A DNA stretch of 64,000 nt, from the NCBI RefSeq assembly GCF_002291145.1, contig NZ_NTGE01000197.1, positions 241,369 to 305,368 of the forward strand, written 5' to 3'. The notes under the pieces are model-generated. The model did no database searches. It had not been told where the DNA came from and worked only from the letters and a program-made list of their open reading frames with translations. Shown one piece after another: positions 1-8,722 of the stretch. Origin of the DNA: Streptomyces sp. SA15 (GTDB taxonomy: Bacteria > Actinomycetota > Actinomycetes > Streptomycetales > Streptomycetaceae). Positions within the stretch are counted from its first letter, which is position 1. The number at the start of each line of letters is the position of its first letter. The position numbers and the translations under genes were made by a program.

Positions 1-46
1 GTCATGTTCCGCAGACTAGCCCGCGCCTACGACATCCACGGTGGGA

Positions 47-880
47 TCACACCTCGTCCCGTGTCAGTGCCAGCAGTCGGTCCAGGACGGGGGGCCCGCC
101 CGCGCGTACGCCGTCGTGCTCGAACTCGTCGGTGGCCCAGGTGCGCAGGCCGCGGATCGCGCGGGCCGTCTCCAGGGAGTGGGCGGTGTCGACGTACATG
201 TCGTCGTGGTAGACGGCGGCCGCGACCGGCACCTCGTTCTCGGCGAGCCGGGCGGGGTCGTACAGGAGCGTCCAGCCCCTGTTCTCGGCCAGTTCCTTCG
301 CGGTCTCGGGCAGCGGGCGCAGGGCCGGGTCGTTGTCGAACATCCACGGGTGCACGGACTCACCCGTGAACAGCAGCGGTCCGTCGCCCGTGAGCGTCTT
401 GGCCGCGTCGAACTGCGGGAACTCGGCACGCACCCGCTCCGCGGCCCAGTCGGTGGGCCCAGGGTCCTGCCCGTAGCAGGCCTCGTGGACGAGCGCGTAC
501 AGCGGGTGGCCCGCGAACGACAGGAGCCCCTGGACCTCCTCCTGGAAGGCGTCGGAGAGGGCGGGGCCCTGCGGGGTGCGGACGAAGGCGTCCTCCAGGA
601 GGTAGTGGAGGCGGTGGCTGCCGTCACTCTTGCCGAGGACGATGCCGAGCGACTGGAAGGCCTCGACGGTGAGCCGGTAGCCGTTCGGCAGGACGACCTT
701 GTGCGCCAGCAGGTGCTCGGCGATCCGCCGGGCCCGTCCGACGTCCACGGTGAAGTGGCGGTCGGTGAGGACGACGCCGGGCTGGCGGTAGCTGACGGTC
801 AACGGGGCTCGGTGCGGACGGACTGCTGGCGGCGTCCCAGTTCCGCACATGTCCGGCCGGCTGCCACCTCCAGGGATCAT
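47..880 (-). pseudogene. pip: Truncated proline iminopeptidase (C-terminal part only)
   Basis: The frame resembles the C-terminal part of actinobacterial proline iminopeptidases (alpha/beta hydrolases of about 430 residues that remove N-terminal proline), with stretches such as GYRLTVEAFQSLG, SHRLHYLLEDAF and LLFTGESVHPWMFD. Family likeness begins only near residue 40 of the frame (about position 757). The upstream codons look like unrelated DNA, and no ribosome site precedes the ATG at 880. The N-terminal half, including the nucleophile elbow GxSxGG, is missing, so the product cannot be catalytic. The gene was probably cut by a rearrangement that placed it beside the rhamnose locus. The family is recognised from sequence patterns only. 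Confidence 0.72.
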
Positions 881-927
881 GAACGACTGCTGAATGCCGG
901 CTCAGTAGGCCGCCGTCGTACGGCGGC

Positions 928-1953
928 TCAGCGGGCCGACAGGCTGGAGCGCCGTACCACCAGTTCGGGCTGGAGCACGACCCGGCGGTGCTCGTGCCTG
1001 CGCGGCGAGGTCTCCGCCTCCGTCTCCTCCAGCAGGAGTTCCGCGGCCAGGGCGCCCATGGTGACTGCGGGCTGCCGGACCGAGGTGAGCGGGACGGCCG
1101 CGGCGGCCGCGAACTCGATGTCGTCGTAACCGACGATCGCGAGGTCGTCGGGGACGCCGACGCCGGCCGCGTACATGGCCTGCAGGACGCCCAGGGCGAG
1201 CAGGTCGTTGGCGCAGAACACGGCGGTCGGCCGGACGGCGAGGCCGAGCAGGCGGGCGCCCGCGTCCCGGCCGGCGGCCACGTCGAGCCGTTCGGTGGGC
1301 AGCTCGCGCAGGCACTCCGGGCCGAGCCCCGCCTCCGCCAGGGCGTTCAGGGCGCCCGTACGGCGGTCCCTGACCTGGTTGAGGCCGGGCGGGCCGCTGA
1401 CGTACGCGATGGAGCGGTGCCCCGCATCGACAAGGTGGCGTACGGCCAGCGCGCCGCCGGCCACGTCGTCGACGGAGACCGAGCACTCGGTGGTGCCCTC
1501 GGCGACCCGGTCGACGAGGACGAAGGGGATGCCGTGCCGCCGGAACGACTCGATGTTGCGGCCGGTCGCGTCGGCGGGGGTGAGCAGCACGCCCCGCACC
1601 CGCTGCTCGGCGAAGAGCGACAGGTACTCGGCCTCCTCGCTCGGGTTCTGGGCACTGTTGCAGACCATGACGCCGAGCTGGGCCTCGCGCGCGGCCCGTT
1701 CGGCACCGCGCGCGACGTCGACGAAGAAGGGGTTGCCCATGTCGAGGACGAGCAGGCCCATGATCCGGCTGCGGCCCGCGCGCAGCTGGCGCGCGGACTC
1801 GCTGCGGACGTAGCCCAGACGGTCTATCGCGGACAGCACCCGCGCCCGGGTCTCGGTCGCGACCGTGTCCGGACGGTTGATGACGTTCGACACCGTGCCG
1901 ACGGAGACTCCGGCGGCACGGGCGACGTCCTTGATACCCACCGACTGGGCCAT
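928..1953 (-). CDS. LacI-family regulator, probable rhamnose-locus repressor
   Basis: A 341-residue LacI/GalR protein. The N-terminal helix-turn-helix (about residues 5-50) has the signatures IKDVARAAGVSVGTVSNVIN and RVLSAIDRLGYV; a periplasmic-binding-like sugar sensor follows to the end (FVLVDRV, AVFCANDLLALGVLQ, IVGYDDIEFA). The ATG at 1953 follows GGAGG at 10 nt spacing. It sits at the end of the leftward rhamnose importer operon, which suggests it controls this locus through the TGAA....TTCA operators at 8571-8582, 8759-8770 and 38720-38735. Its own leader holds the palindrome GAAGGCCTTC (1989-1998), a possible autoregulatory site. The family is certain; the rhamnose role is inferred from position. 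Confidence 0.88.
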   Translation of the reverse strand: MAQSVGIKDVARAAGVSVGTVSNVINRPDTVATETRARVLSAIDRLGYVRSESARQLRAGRSRIMGLLVLDMGNPFFVDVARGAERAAREAQLGVMVCNSAQNPSEEAEYLSLFAEQRVRGVLLTPADATGRNIESFRRHGIPFVLVDRVAEGTTECSVSVDDVAGGALAVRHLVDAGHRSIAYVSGPPGLNQVRDRRTGALNALAEAGLGPECLRELPTERLDVAAGRDAGARLLGLAVRPTAVFCANDLLALGVLQAMYAAGVGVPDDLAIVGYDDIEFAAAAAVPLTSVRQPAVTMGALAAELLLEETEAETSPRRHEHRRVVLQPELVVRRSSLSAR

Positions 1954-2031
1954 CAGGCAGGTACCTCCAGGGGAGCAAGGGTTGGCCGGAAGGCCTTCAC
2001 ATTACCGTCCTTCTTCACGCATCAGGCCCGG

Positions 2032-3456
2032 TCACGCGGGCAACGCGAAGTCGACGACGTGCAGCGCCGAAGGGGTCGTGCCGCTCGACTTCTCCTGGTA
2101 CATGACCGACAGGACGTTGTCCTGGGCGATCCGGGTCTCGTCGATGACGACCTCGCCGAAGGCGTTGAGCCCGGAGCCGTCGAACAGGATCCTCCAGTCG
2201 GTGTGTCCGGAGGCCGCCGACGCACCGGCGATCCGGCCGAACGGGAAGATCGCGTAAGCGTTGTTGTACTTGTCCATGACCAGCTTGGTGCGCTGGCTGG
2301 AGTTCAGCGGCACCGGTATCTCGGTCTTCTGCCAGGGGCCGGAGGAACTCTTGCGGACGAGGAAGGCTCGGCCGTTGGCTGTGCGGTCGGCGACGTAGTT
2401 CGTCGTGCACTGGCCGAAGCGGCCGGGGACGTAGCTGATGATGGCGTGCGGCCGGCCGGCCGAGTCGGTGAACTGGCTCTCCTGGTTCATCAGCGAGTGG
2501 TCGGGGTTGAGGGGGTCCACGACGAGACCCGCGTCGTTGACGGAGACCCGGTCGGAGCCGCCGGTGGTGCCGACGACGGTGCCCGCGTTGTTGCGCCAGG
2601 TCCGGCCGCGGTCGTCGGAGTAGACGTAGCCGGTGTCGTGGTTGGTGATGCCACCGCTGTTGCACATGACGGAGTTGCTCTGCTCGCGCCACGTGAACAT
2701 GGCGTGCAGACGCCCGTTGCGGTCGTAGTCGATGCCGTGCAGGTACATGTTGCGGGCCGTCGAGGAGCCGTGCTCGCTGGTGTACGTGCCGGTGGAGCTG
2801 GTCCACTCGCCGAGGTTGGTCCAGGAGGTGCCGTCGTACTCGGCGAGCGCGTTGCGGCCGTTGCCGGAGATCGCGACGCGGTAGCTGAGCTGGAGCCGGC
2901 CCTCGGGGGTCGAGATGAACTGTGGGTAGGTGAACTGCGAGGTGAGCGCGAGTCCGTCGAGAGTGGACTGCGGTGCGCCGAAGCGGCTGGTGGTCCAGCT
3001 CAGCCCGGCGGGGTTGTCCATGAGGCCGGCCACGGACTTGACGTAGGTGAAGCCGTCGCTGTGCGAGTCCATGTTGAGGTGGAGGCGGCCGTCCACCTTG
3101 GAGACGCCCATGGAGATGACGTTGTGGGAGTCGTTGTAGCGGAGCGTGTGGCCGACCTTGACGGTGGACCAGGTGCTCGCGCCGAGCACGCGTCGGCCGA
3201 CGACGGCGTTGCGGTCGGCGGTGTACCAGGCGGCGTACTGGTAGCCCTTGTAGGTCAGCAGGCCGTTCTTCTGGAACGAGTTGTTGTTGACCAGGCCGTC
3301 GTACGACACGAAGAAGATGGCCTGGCTGTCGAGCGTGGTGGTGCCCGTCCGGGTGACCGAGGGGCCGGGGTCGGCGGCCCGGGCGGTGCCGGACGCGAGG
3401 GTGGGGGTCATCACGGCTCCAGCGAGGGCGGCGCCCAGCAGCGTACGTCTCTTCAT
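2032..3456 (-). CDS. Secreted BNR-repeat beta-propeller protein, possible Rha-GlcA lyase or rhamnosidase
   Basis: About 474 residues. The N-terminus MKRRTLLGAALAGAVMTP, ending near ASGTARAAD, is a Tat-like signal, so the protein is probably exported. The body matches BNR_4-type proteins: DSQAIFFVSYDG near the start, NDSHNVISMGVSKVDGRLHL, RNMYLHGIDYDRNGRLHAMFTWRE and YSDDRGRTW. In carbohydrate-active families this seven-bladed fold includes enzymes that remove terminal L-rhamnose alpha-1,4-linked to glucuronate (PL42 lyases, GH145) and ulvan lyases (PL24/25). The gene is last in the importer-mutarotase operon, 53 nt after rhaM, which supports a role in releasing rhamnose outside the cell. ATG 3456 was chosen because GGAG precedes it by 9 nt; ATG 3471 is possible. 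Fold and location are well supported; the exact reaction is inferred. Confidence 0.75.
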   Translation of the reverse strand: MKRRTLLGAALAGAVMTPTLASGTARAADPGPSVTRTGTTTLDSQAIFFVSYDGLVNNNSFQKNGLLTYKGYQYAAWYTADRNAVVGRRVLGASTWSTVKVGHTLRYNDSHNVISMGVSKVDGRLHLNMDSHSDGFTYVKSVAGLMDNPAGLSWTTSRFGAPQSTLDGLALTSQFTYPQFISTPEGRLQLSYRVAISGNGRNALAEYDGTSWTNLGEWTSSTGTYTSEHGSSTARNMYLHGIDYDRNGRLHAMFTWREQSNSVMCNSGGITNHDTGYVYSDDRGRTWRNNAGTVVGTTGGSDRVSVNDAGLVVDPLNPDHSLMNQESQFTDSAGRPHAIISYVPGRFGQCTTNYVADRTANGRAFLVRKSSSGPWQKTEIPVPLNSSQRTKLVMDKYNNAYAIFPFGRIAGASAASGHTDWRILFDGSGLNAFGEVVIDETRIAQDNVLSVMYQEKSSGTTPSALHVVDFALPA

Positions 3457-3509
3457 CTCGGGGGACTCCATTGTCTGCGAGGGGGAAGCACGGGAGGTAC
3501 GGGAGGGGG

Positions 3510-3830
3510 TCAGGCGAGGTGGAACACCTCGGTGAGCGGTTTCATCGCCTCGTCGGGGCGCTCCCCGTCGAGGGATTCGAAGAAGGGGCCCATCTCGGCC
3601 TGCCAGCGGGCGTTGACCTCGGTGGCCTCCATCCCGGCCTTGGCGGCCTCGAAGTCCTCGGTCTCCAGGTAGCCGACGAGCAGGCCGTCGTCGCGCAGGA
3701 AGAGCGAGTAGTTGTGCCAGCCGGTGGCCGCGAGTGCCTCAAGCATCTCCGGCCACACGGCGGCGTGGCGTTCGCGGTACTCGGCGATCCTGTCCTGACG
3801 GACCTTGAGCAGGAAACAGACGCGCTGCAT
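3510..3830 (-). CDS. rhaM: L-rhamnose mutarotase
   Basis: A 106-residue protein, the usual length for RhaM (called RhaU in rhizobia). It interconverts alpha- and beta-L-rhamnose so that imported sugar reaches the anomer used by the isomerase. Residues expected around the active site are present: H22 in YRERHAAVWPEM, N40-Y41 in WHNYSLFL and W76 in ARWQ. It lies 42 nt downstream of the rhamnose-binding protein gene in the same operon. The start is preceded by GGGGAG at 9 nt. Confidence 0.93.
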   Translation of the reverse strand: MQRVCFLLKVRQDRIAEYRERHAAVWPEMLEALAATGWHNYSLFLRDDGLLVGYLETEDFEAAKAGMEATEVNARWQAEMGPFFESLDGERPDEAMKPLTEVFHLA

Positions 3831-3872
3831 GAAGTACCGCTCCCCTGGGGTGAGTTGGTGCTGAGTCGGTGA

Positions 3873-4958
3873 TCAGAAGTTGAACTGGTCGATGTTCTTC
3901 TTGTCGAAGACGGTCGGCTTGCCGAGGCTGATCACGCCGTCCTTGCCGATGGTGTACTCGCCCATGTCGCCGGCCTTGAAGGTCTCGCCCTCCTTGCCGG
4001 TGATCTGCCCGGAGACCAGGGCGACGGCCGTGCGCGCGGCCAGCTCGCCCAGCTTGGACGGGTCCCACAGCTCGAAGGCGTCGACGGTGCCGTTCTTGAC
4101 GTACTTGCGCATGTCGTTCGGGGTGCCGAGGCCGGTCAGCTTGACCTTGCCCTTGTACTTGGAGCCCGACAGGTACTGTGCGGCCGCCTTGATGCCGACC
4201 GTGGTCGGGGAGATGATCCCCTTCAGGTTCGGGTACTCCTGGAGCAGGCCCTGGGTCTGCTGGAAGGACTGCTGGGCGTCGTCGTTGCCGTACGCGACCT
4301 TGACCAGCTTGATGTCCTTGTACTTCGGATCCTTGAGCTCGTCCTTCATGAACTCGATCCAGGTGTTCTGGTTGGTCGCGGTCTGCGCGGCGGACAGGAT
4401 CGCGATCTCGCCCTTGTAGCCGATCTGCTCGGCGAGCAGCTGCACCTCGGTACGGCCGAGGTCCTCGGCGCTGGCCTGCGAGACGAAGGCGTTGCGGCAG
4501 TCGGGGTTGGTGTCGGAGTCGTAGGTGACGACCTTGATGTCGTTGCTCATGGCCTGCTTGAGCGCGGTGCACAGGGCGCCGGGGTCCTGTGCGGAGACGG
4601 CCATGGCGTTGACCTGCTGCTGGGTGAGGGTGTTGACGTAGGACACCTGGCCCGCGGTGTCGGTGGCGCTGGACGGGCCGACCTCCTTGTAGCTGGAGCC
4701 GAGCTCCTTCACGGCCGCCTCGCCGCCCTTGTCGGCGGTGGTGAAGTACGGGTTGTTGACCTGCTTGGGCAGGAACCCTATGGTCAGGCCCTTCTTGATG
4801 GCCGCGTTCGGGTCGGCCTTGCCGGCCGAGGCGGCGCCGCCGGAGCTCTCGCTCTTGACGTCTTCCTTGGTGGTGCCGCCGCAGGCGGTGGCCGCCAGGG
4901 CGAAGGAGGTGACGGCGGCCAGGGCCGCACAGGTGCGGCGGAGGGTCGACTTGCGCAT
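3873..4958 (-). CDS. rhaS: Rhamnose ABC transporter substrate-binding lipoprotein
   Basis: A 361-residue periplasmic-binding-type protein of the CUT2/ribose class. Its signal peptide ends in the lipobox LAATAC (Cys about 26), followed by a Gly/Ser-rich linker, so it is anchored outside the membrane. The body shows the two-lobe pattern: LTIGFLPKQVNNPYF, DTAGQVSYVNTL, YDSDTNPDCRNAFVSQ and IISPTTVGIKAAAQYL. It resembles RhaS of the rhizobial rhaSTPQ system. It lies 13 nt after the permease gene, with AAAGGA as ribosome site. Rhamnose specificity is inferred from the mutarotase, isomerase and kinase genes around it. Confidence 0.9.
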   Translation of the reverse strand: MRKSTLRRTCAALAAVTSFALAATACGGTTKEDVKSESSGGAASAGKADPNAAIKKGLTIGFLPKQVNNPYFTTADKGGEAAVKELGSSYKEVGPSSATDTAGQVSYVNTLTQQQVNAMAVSAQDPGALCTALKQAMSNDIKVVTYDSDTNPDCRNAFVSQASAEDLGRTEVQLLAEQIGYKGEIAILSAAQTATNQNTWIEFMKDELKDPKYKDIKLVKVAYGNDDAQQSFQQTQGLLQEYPNLKGIISPTTVGIKAAAQYLSGSKYKGKVKLTGLGTPNDMRKYVKNGTVDAFELWDPSKLGELAARTAVALVSGQITGKEGETFKAGDMGEYTIGKDGVISLGKPTVFDKKNIDQFNF

Positions 4959-4971
4959 GGCTGTGATTCCT

Positions 4972-5979
4972 TTACGAGGGTGAGCTGAGTGACGAGGTCG
5001 GAGTCGAGGCGGCCCTGCGGCCCGCCCTCGCTACGGAGATCTGCCGTGCGACCCGGGGGCCGAGCACGGAGAGGACGAGCAGAACGCCGGTGACGACGAT
5101 CTGCGACTGGGCGGAGACGTCCTGGAGGCTCATCACGTTCTGCAGCGCGCCGAGCAGGAAGACTCCCGCGATCGCGCCGCCGAGCGTGCCCTTGCCTCCG
5201 TCGAAGTCGATGCCGCCCAGCAACACCGCTGCCACGACGGACAGTTCGAGGCCGGTGGCGTTGTCATAGCGGGCGCTGGCGTAGTGCAGCGCCCAGAAGA
5301 TCCCGGTGAGGGAGGCCATCAGTCCGGTCACCGTGAACAGGATCAGCTTCTGCCGCTTGACCCGGATGCCGGCGAACCGTGCGGCCTCTTCGCTCGCGCC
5401 GGTCGCGAACAGCGACCGCCCGAACGGGGTGGCGTGCAGGGCGACGACGGCGATGGCGAGCAGGACCAGGAAGGGCAGGAAGGCCTGCGGGATGAACGTG
5501 TCGCCGACGCGCCCGGCGGCGAAGTCCAGGTACTGCGTGGGGAAGTCGGTCACGGCGTCCGAGCCGAGCACGATCTGCGCGATGCCCCGGTAGGCGGCGA
5601 GCGTGCCGATGGTGACGGCGAGGGACGGCAGCCCGAGCCGGGTCACCAGCAGGCCGTTGATCAGTCCGCAGATCACACCGAGCAGCAGGCAGATCGGGAT
5701 GATCGCCTCGATCGTCATGCCCTCGTTCCACAGGGCGCCCATCACCGCGCCGGACAGGCCGGCCGTGGAGGCGACCGACAGGTCGATCTCGCCGGAGACC
5801 ACCAGCAGGGTCATCGGCAGGGCGATCAGCGCGATGGGCAGGGTGTTGCCGATCAGGAACGACAGGTTGAGGGCGTTGCCGAAGCCGTCGACGGTGGAGA
5901 AGGACAGCAGCAACAGGACGATGAGAAGGGCGCCGACGACCGTGTCCCAGCGGATCGCGCGCGAGAGGGCCTCAGGCAT
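4972..5979 (-). CDS. rhaQ: Rhamnose ABC transporter permease 2
   Basis: A 335-residue integral membrane protein of the ribose/rhamnose (BPD_transp_2) permease family with about eight to ten hydrophobic segments. Typical stretches are LLVVSGEIDLSVAST near the N-terminus, GLINGLLVTRLGLPSLAVTIGTLAAYRGIAQIVLG in the middle and VAAVLLGGIDFDGGKGT in the C-terminal half. Its start overlaps the end of rhaP by 8 nt, indicating translational coupling, and it forms the channel with RhaP. Which of the two permeases is P and which is Q is by convention only. Confidence 0.9.
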   Translation of the reverse strand: MPEALSRAIRWDTVVGALLIVLLLLSFSTVDGFGNALNLSFLIGNTLPIALIALPMTLLVVSGEIDLSVASTAGLSGAVMGALWNEGMTIEAIIPICLLLGVICGLINGLLVTRLGLPSLAVTIGTLAAYRGIAQIVLGSDAVTDFPTQYLDFAAGRVGDTFIPQAFLPFLVLLAIAVVALHATPFGRSLFATGASEEAARFAGIRVKRQKLILFTVTGLMASLTGIFWALHYASARYDNATGLELSVVAAVLLGGIDFDGGKGTLGGAIAGVFLLGALQNVMSLQDVSAQSQIVVTGVLLVLSVLGPRVARQISVARAGRRAASTPTSSLSSPS

Positions 5980-7012
5980 GGCGGGCGTTCCTCTTCTTCA
6001 GGGCGGAGGCCACGCGCAGCGCGACGACCCGGTCGACCGCGATGGCGAGGATGAGCAGGATGCCGTTGATGGCGAGCACCCAGACCGAGCTGACACCGAG
6101 GGCGGGCAGCACACTGTTGATGGAGGTCAGCAGCAGCGCACCGAGAGCAGCCCCGTAGACGCTGCCGGAGCCGCCGGTGAAGACCACGCCGCCGACCACG
6201 ACCGCGCTGACAACGGTGAGTTCGTAGCCGTTGCCGGTGCCGGAGTCGACGTTGCCGAACCGGGCCAGGTACATCGCGCCCGCGAGGCCCGCGAGGGCGC
6301 CGCAGAAGGTGTACGCGGCGAGGATCCGCTTGCGGACCGGGATGCCGGCGAGGCGGGCGGCCTCGGGGTTGGAGCCGAGGGCGTACAGCTCGCGGCCGCT
6401 GCCGAAGTGCTTGAGGTAGTAGGCGGTCGCCACCAGTACGACGAGGGCGATCATCGCCAGCCACGGCACCGCGGAGATGCCGCCGGAGCCGAAGTCGACG
6501 AATCCGCCGGGCAGGTCGGCCGCCGTGATCTGGCGGGAGCCGACCCAGATGGAGTCGATGCCGCGGATGATGTAGAGCGTGCCGAGGGTGACGACGAGGG
6601 CCGGCACCTGGCCGAGGCTGACGAGGAGTCCGTTCAGCAGGCCGAAGCCGATGCCGAGCAGGACCGCCAGGACCACGGCGACCACCGGATTGCCGCCGCC
6701 CTGGAGGTACGTGCCGGCGGCGAAAGCGGTGATGCCGAGAGTGGAGCCGACCGAGAGGTCCACGTTGCGCGTGATGACGACCAGCGACTGGCCGACGGCG
6801 ACCAGCACCAGGATGGTCGCGTTCAGCAGCAGGTCCTTGATGCCCTGCTCGGACAGGAACTCGCTGTTGCCGGCCTGGGTGACGGCGATCATCGCCAGGA
6901 AGACGATCAGGATGGCGAGTTCGCGCATCTTGAAGACGCGGTCGACCAGCCGGGTGCCGCTGGACTTGGGCACGTCGGCGACGGGGGTCTCGTTCGGGGT
7001 GAGGACCGTCAT
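5972..7012 (-). CDS. rhaP: Rhamnose ABC transporter permease 1
   Basis: A 346-residue BPD_transp_2 permease, paralogous to its downstream partner: VVITRNVDLSVGSTLGI, GLLNGLLVSLGQVPALVVTLGTLY, GRELYALGSNPEAARLAGIPV and VVSAVVVGGVVFTGGSGS. The ATG at 7012 overlaps the stop of rhaT as ATGA, so MTVLTPNETP is the likely N-terminus, although the frame is open further upstream. A cytoplasmic N-tail of about 30 residues precedes the first membrane segment. It moves L-rhamnose inward together with RhaQ, RhaT and RhaS. Confidence 0.9.
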   Translation of the reverse strand: MTVLTPNETPVADVPKSSGTRLVDRVFKMRELAILIVFLAMIAVTQAGNSEFLSEQGIKDLLLNATILVLVAVGQSLVVITRNVDLSVGSTLGITAFAAGTYLQGGGNPVVAVVLAVLLGIGFGLLNGLLVSLGQVPALVVTLGTLYIIRGIDSIWVGSRQITAADLPGGFVDFGSGGISAVPWLAMIALVVLVATAYYLKHFGSGRELYALGSNPEAARLAGIPVRKRILAAYTFCGALAGLAGAMYLARFGNVDSGTGNGYELTVVSAVVVGGVVFTGGSGSVYGAALGALLLTSINSVLPALGVSSVWVLAINGILLILAIAVDRVVALRVASALKKRNARHA

Positions 7013-8526
7013 GCGGCGGCCCTCCCGGTGGCTGCGGCCATCACGGATTCCTCGGTGGCTTCGGCGCGCGGGATCTCGGCGGTGAGGCGGCCCTCGTGCA
7101 TCACGAGCACGCGGTCGGCCATGCCGAGGATCTCGGGCAGGTCGGAGGAGATCATCAGCACGGCCACGCCGTCGGCGGCCAGCTGGCTGAGCAGCCGGTG
7201 CACCTCGGCCTTGGTGCCGACGTCGATGCCACGGGTCGGCTCGTCGACGATCAGCACCTTGGGGCCGGTGGCGAGCCACTTGGCCAGGACGACCTTCTGC
7301 TGGTTGCCGCCGGACAGCGTGTTGACGGTGTCGGCGATCCGGGCGTACTTGACCTGGAGCTTGACGGCCCAGTCGAGGGAGCGGCTGCGTTCGGCGCCGC
7401 GGTCCACGAGGCCGGCCTTGACCGTCGTACGCAGACCGGTGAGCCCGATGTTGCGTTCGATGGACATGTCCATCACCAGGCCCTGGGCGCGCCGGTCCTC
7501 GGGGACGAGGGCGAGCCCGGCGGCCATCGCGGTGGACGGGGCGCCGTTGGTCAGCTTGCGCCCCTGGACCTCGACCTCGCCCGCGTCCCAGCGGTCGATG
7601 CCGAAGACGGCCCGGGCGACCTCTGTACGGCCGGCTCCGACGAGCCCGGCGAGACCTACGATCTCTCCGTGCCGCACGTCGAAGGACACGTCGGTGAAGA
7701 CGCCCTCCCGGGTCAGCCGGCGCACGCTCAGCGCGACCTCTCCGGGCCGGACCTCCTGCTTCGGATACAGCTCGTCGAGGTCGCGCCCGACCATGCGGCG
7801 TACGAGATCGTCCTCGGTCATGCCGTCGAGCGGTTCGCTGGCGATCCAGGCGCCGTCGCGCAGGGTGGTCACCCGCTGGCAGATCTGGAAGATCTCCTCG
7901 AGGCGGTGGGAGATGAAGAGGACGGCGGCGCCCTGTTCGCGCAGGGTGCGTACGACGCCGAAGAGCCGGGCGACCTCGCTGCCGGTGAGGGCGGCCGTCG
8001 GTTCGTCCATGATGAGGACGCGGGCGTCGAAGGAGAGGGCCTTGGCGATCTCGACGATCTGCTGGTCGGCGATCGACAGGCCGCGGGCGGGACGGTCGGG
8101 GTCGAGTTCGACACCGAGGCGCCGCATCAGGGCCAGGGTCGCGGTGTGCGTGGCCTTGTGGTCGATGCGGCCGAGGACGCGCCGGGGCTGGCGGCCCATG
8201 AAGATGTTCTCGGCGATCGACAGGTCGGGAAAGAGCGTGGGCTCCTGGTAGATCACGGCGATACCGGCGTCGCGGGCGTCGCCCGGGCCGTGGAAGAGGA
8301 CGGGCTCACCTTCGAGCAGCACCTGGCCGGCGTCCGGTCGGTGCACCCCGGCGAGCGTCTTGATGAGGGTCGACTTGCCCGCGCCGTTCTCACCGGCGAG
8401 GGCGTGGACCTCGCCGGGGAACAGCTCCAGGGACACGTCCCGCAGGGCGCGCACCGCTCCGAAGGACTTCGATACGTCCTTGAGCGACAACACCGGGGCC
8501 GGACCCGCTTCGGACGGGTGGGTCAT
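7009..8526 (-). CDS. rhaT: Rhamnose ABC transporter ATP-binding protein (two ATPase domains)
   Basis: About 505 residues with two fused ABC ATPase domains, as usual for CUT2 importers. The first has Walker A GENGAGKSTLIKTLAG and signature LSIADQQIVEIAKAL; the second keeps the signature LSGGNQQKVVLAKWLATGPK and Walker B VLIVDEPTRGID, but its Walker A region is degenerate (GLVGAGRTEVARAVFG), also typical of the class. ATG 8526 (MTHPSEAGP) was chosen over upstream starts because AGGAG lies close before it. It is the first gene of the leftward operon rhaT-rhaP-rhaQ-rhaS-rhaM-BNR, behind a promoter and LacI-type operator at 8571-8626. Confidence 0.92.
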   Translation of the reverse strand: MTHPSEAGPAPVLSLKDVSKSFGAVRALRDVSLELFPGEVHALAGENGAGKSTLIKTLAGVHRPDAGQVLLEGEPVLFHGPGDARDAGIAVIYQEPTLFPDLSIAENIFMGRQPRRVLGRIDHKATHTATLALMRRLGVELDPDRPARGLSIADQQIVEIAKALSFDARVLIMDEPTAALTGSEVARLFGVVRTLREQGAAVLFISHRLEEIFQICQRVTTLRDGAWIASEPLDGMTEDDLVRRMVGRDLDELYPKQEVRPGEVALSVRRLTREGVFTDVSFDVRHGEIVGLAGLVGAGRTEVARAVFGIDRWDAGEVEVQGRKLTNGAPSTAMAAGLALVPEDRRAQGLVMDMSIERNIGLTGLRTTVKAGLVDRGAERSRSLDWAVKLQVKYARIADTVNTLSGGNQQKVVLAKWLATGPKVLIVDEPTRGIDVGTKAEVHRLLSQLAADGVAVLMISSDLPEILGMADRVLVMHEGRLTAEIPRAEATEESVMAAATGRAAA

Positions 8527-8570
8527 GAGGGGCTCCTGGACGACGCCGGCGGAAGGCCGTCTCAGCGTCG

Positions 8571-8626
8571 TGAAAGGTTTCAACTTGGTTGCCGGGACGT
8601 TAGGCGTGCCAGCCATGTCACGTCAA
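8571..8626 (-). promoter_or_regulatory. Promoter and LacI-type operator of the rhamnose import operon
   Basis: Reading the minus strand, TTGACG (8626-8621) and TAACGT (8602-8597) are separated by 18 nt and match sigma-70-like -35 and -10 boxes. Downstream lies the dyad TGAAACCTTTCA (8582-8571), 45 nt before the rhaT start. The layout and much of the sequence, including the ten bases after the -10 box, recur upstream of the rhamnosidase gene at 38720-38781. Repressor binding is inferred. Confidence 0.7.
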
Positions 8627-8722
8627 TGGGTCCGGGTCGAAAAACTTTCGACAGCCGTTCGATAGACAAAGGTCACGGTCAGGGCACGGGAGACGGGTGG
8701 GAGGCTGGGTTTGCCGGAACTC

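Noticed and set aside
2032..3456. Reading the BNR-repeat protein as a sialidase
   Set aside because: Asp-box-like repeats occur, but no sialidase FRIP motif is visible and the operon concerns rhamnose, so a BNR_4-type rhamnose-related enzyme fits better.
988..3672. Long open frame on the plus strand across the LacI, BNR and rhaM genes
   Set aside because: It is antisense to three genes with clear family motifs, has no family likeness and is explained by the high GC content.
5603..8251. Long plus-strand frame opposite the rhamnose permease and ATPase genes
   Set aside because: It is Arg/Ser/Pro-rich shadow coding with no ribosome site or motif; the minus-strand genes are certain.
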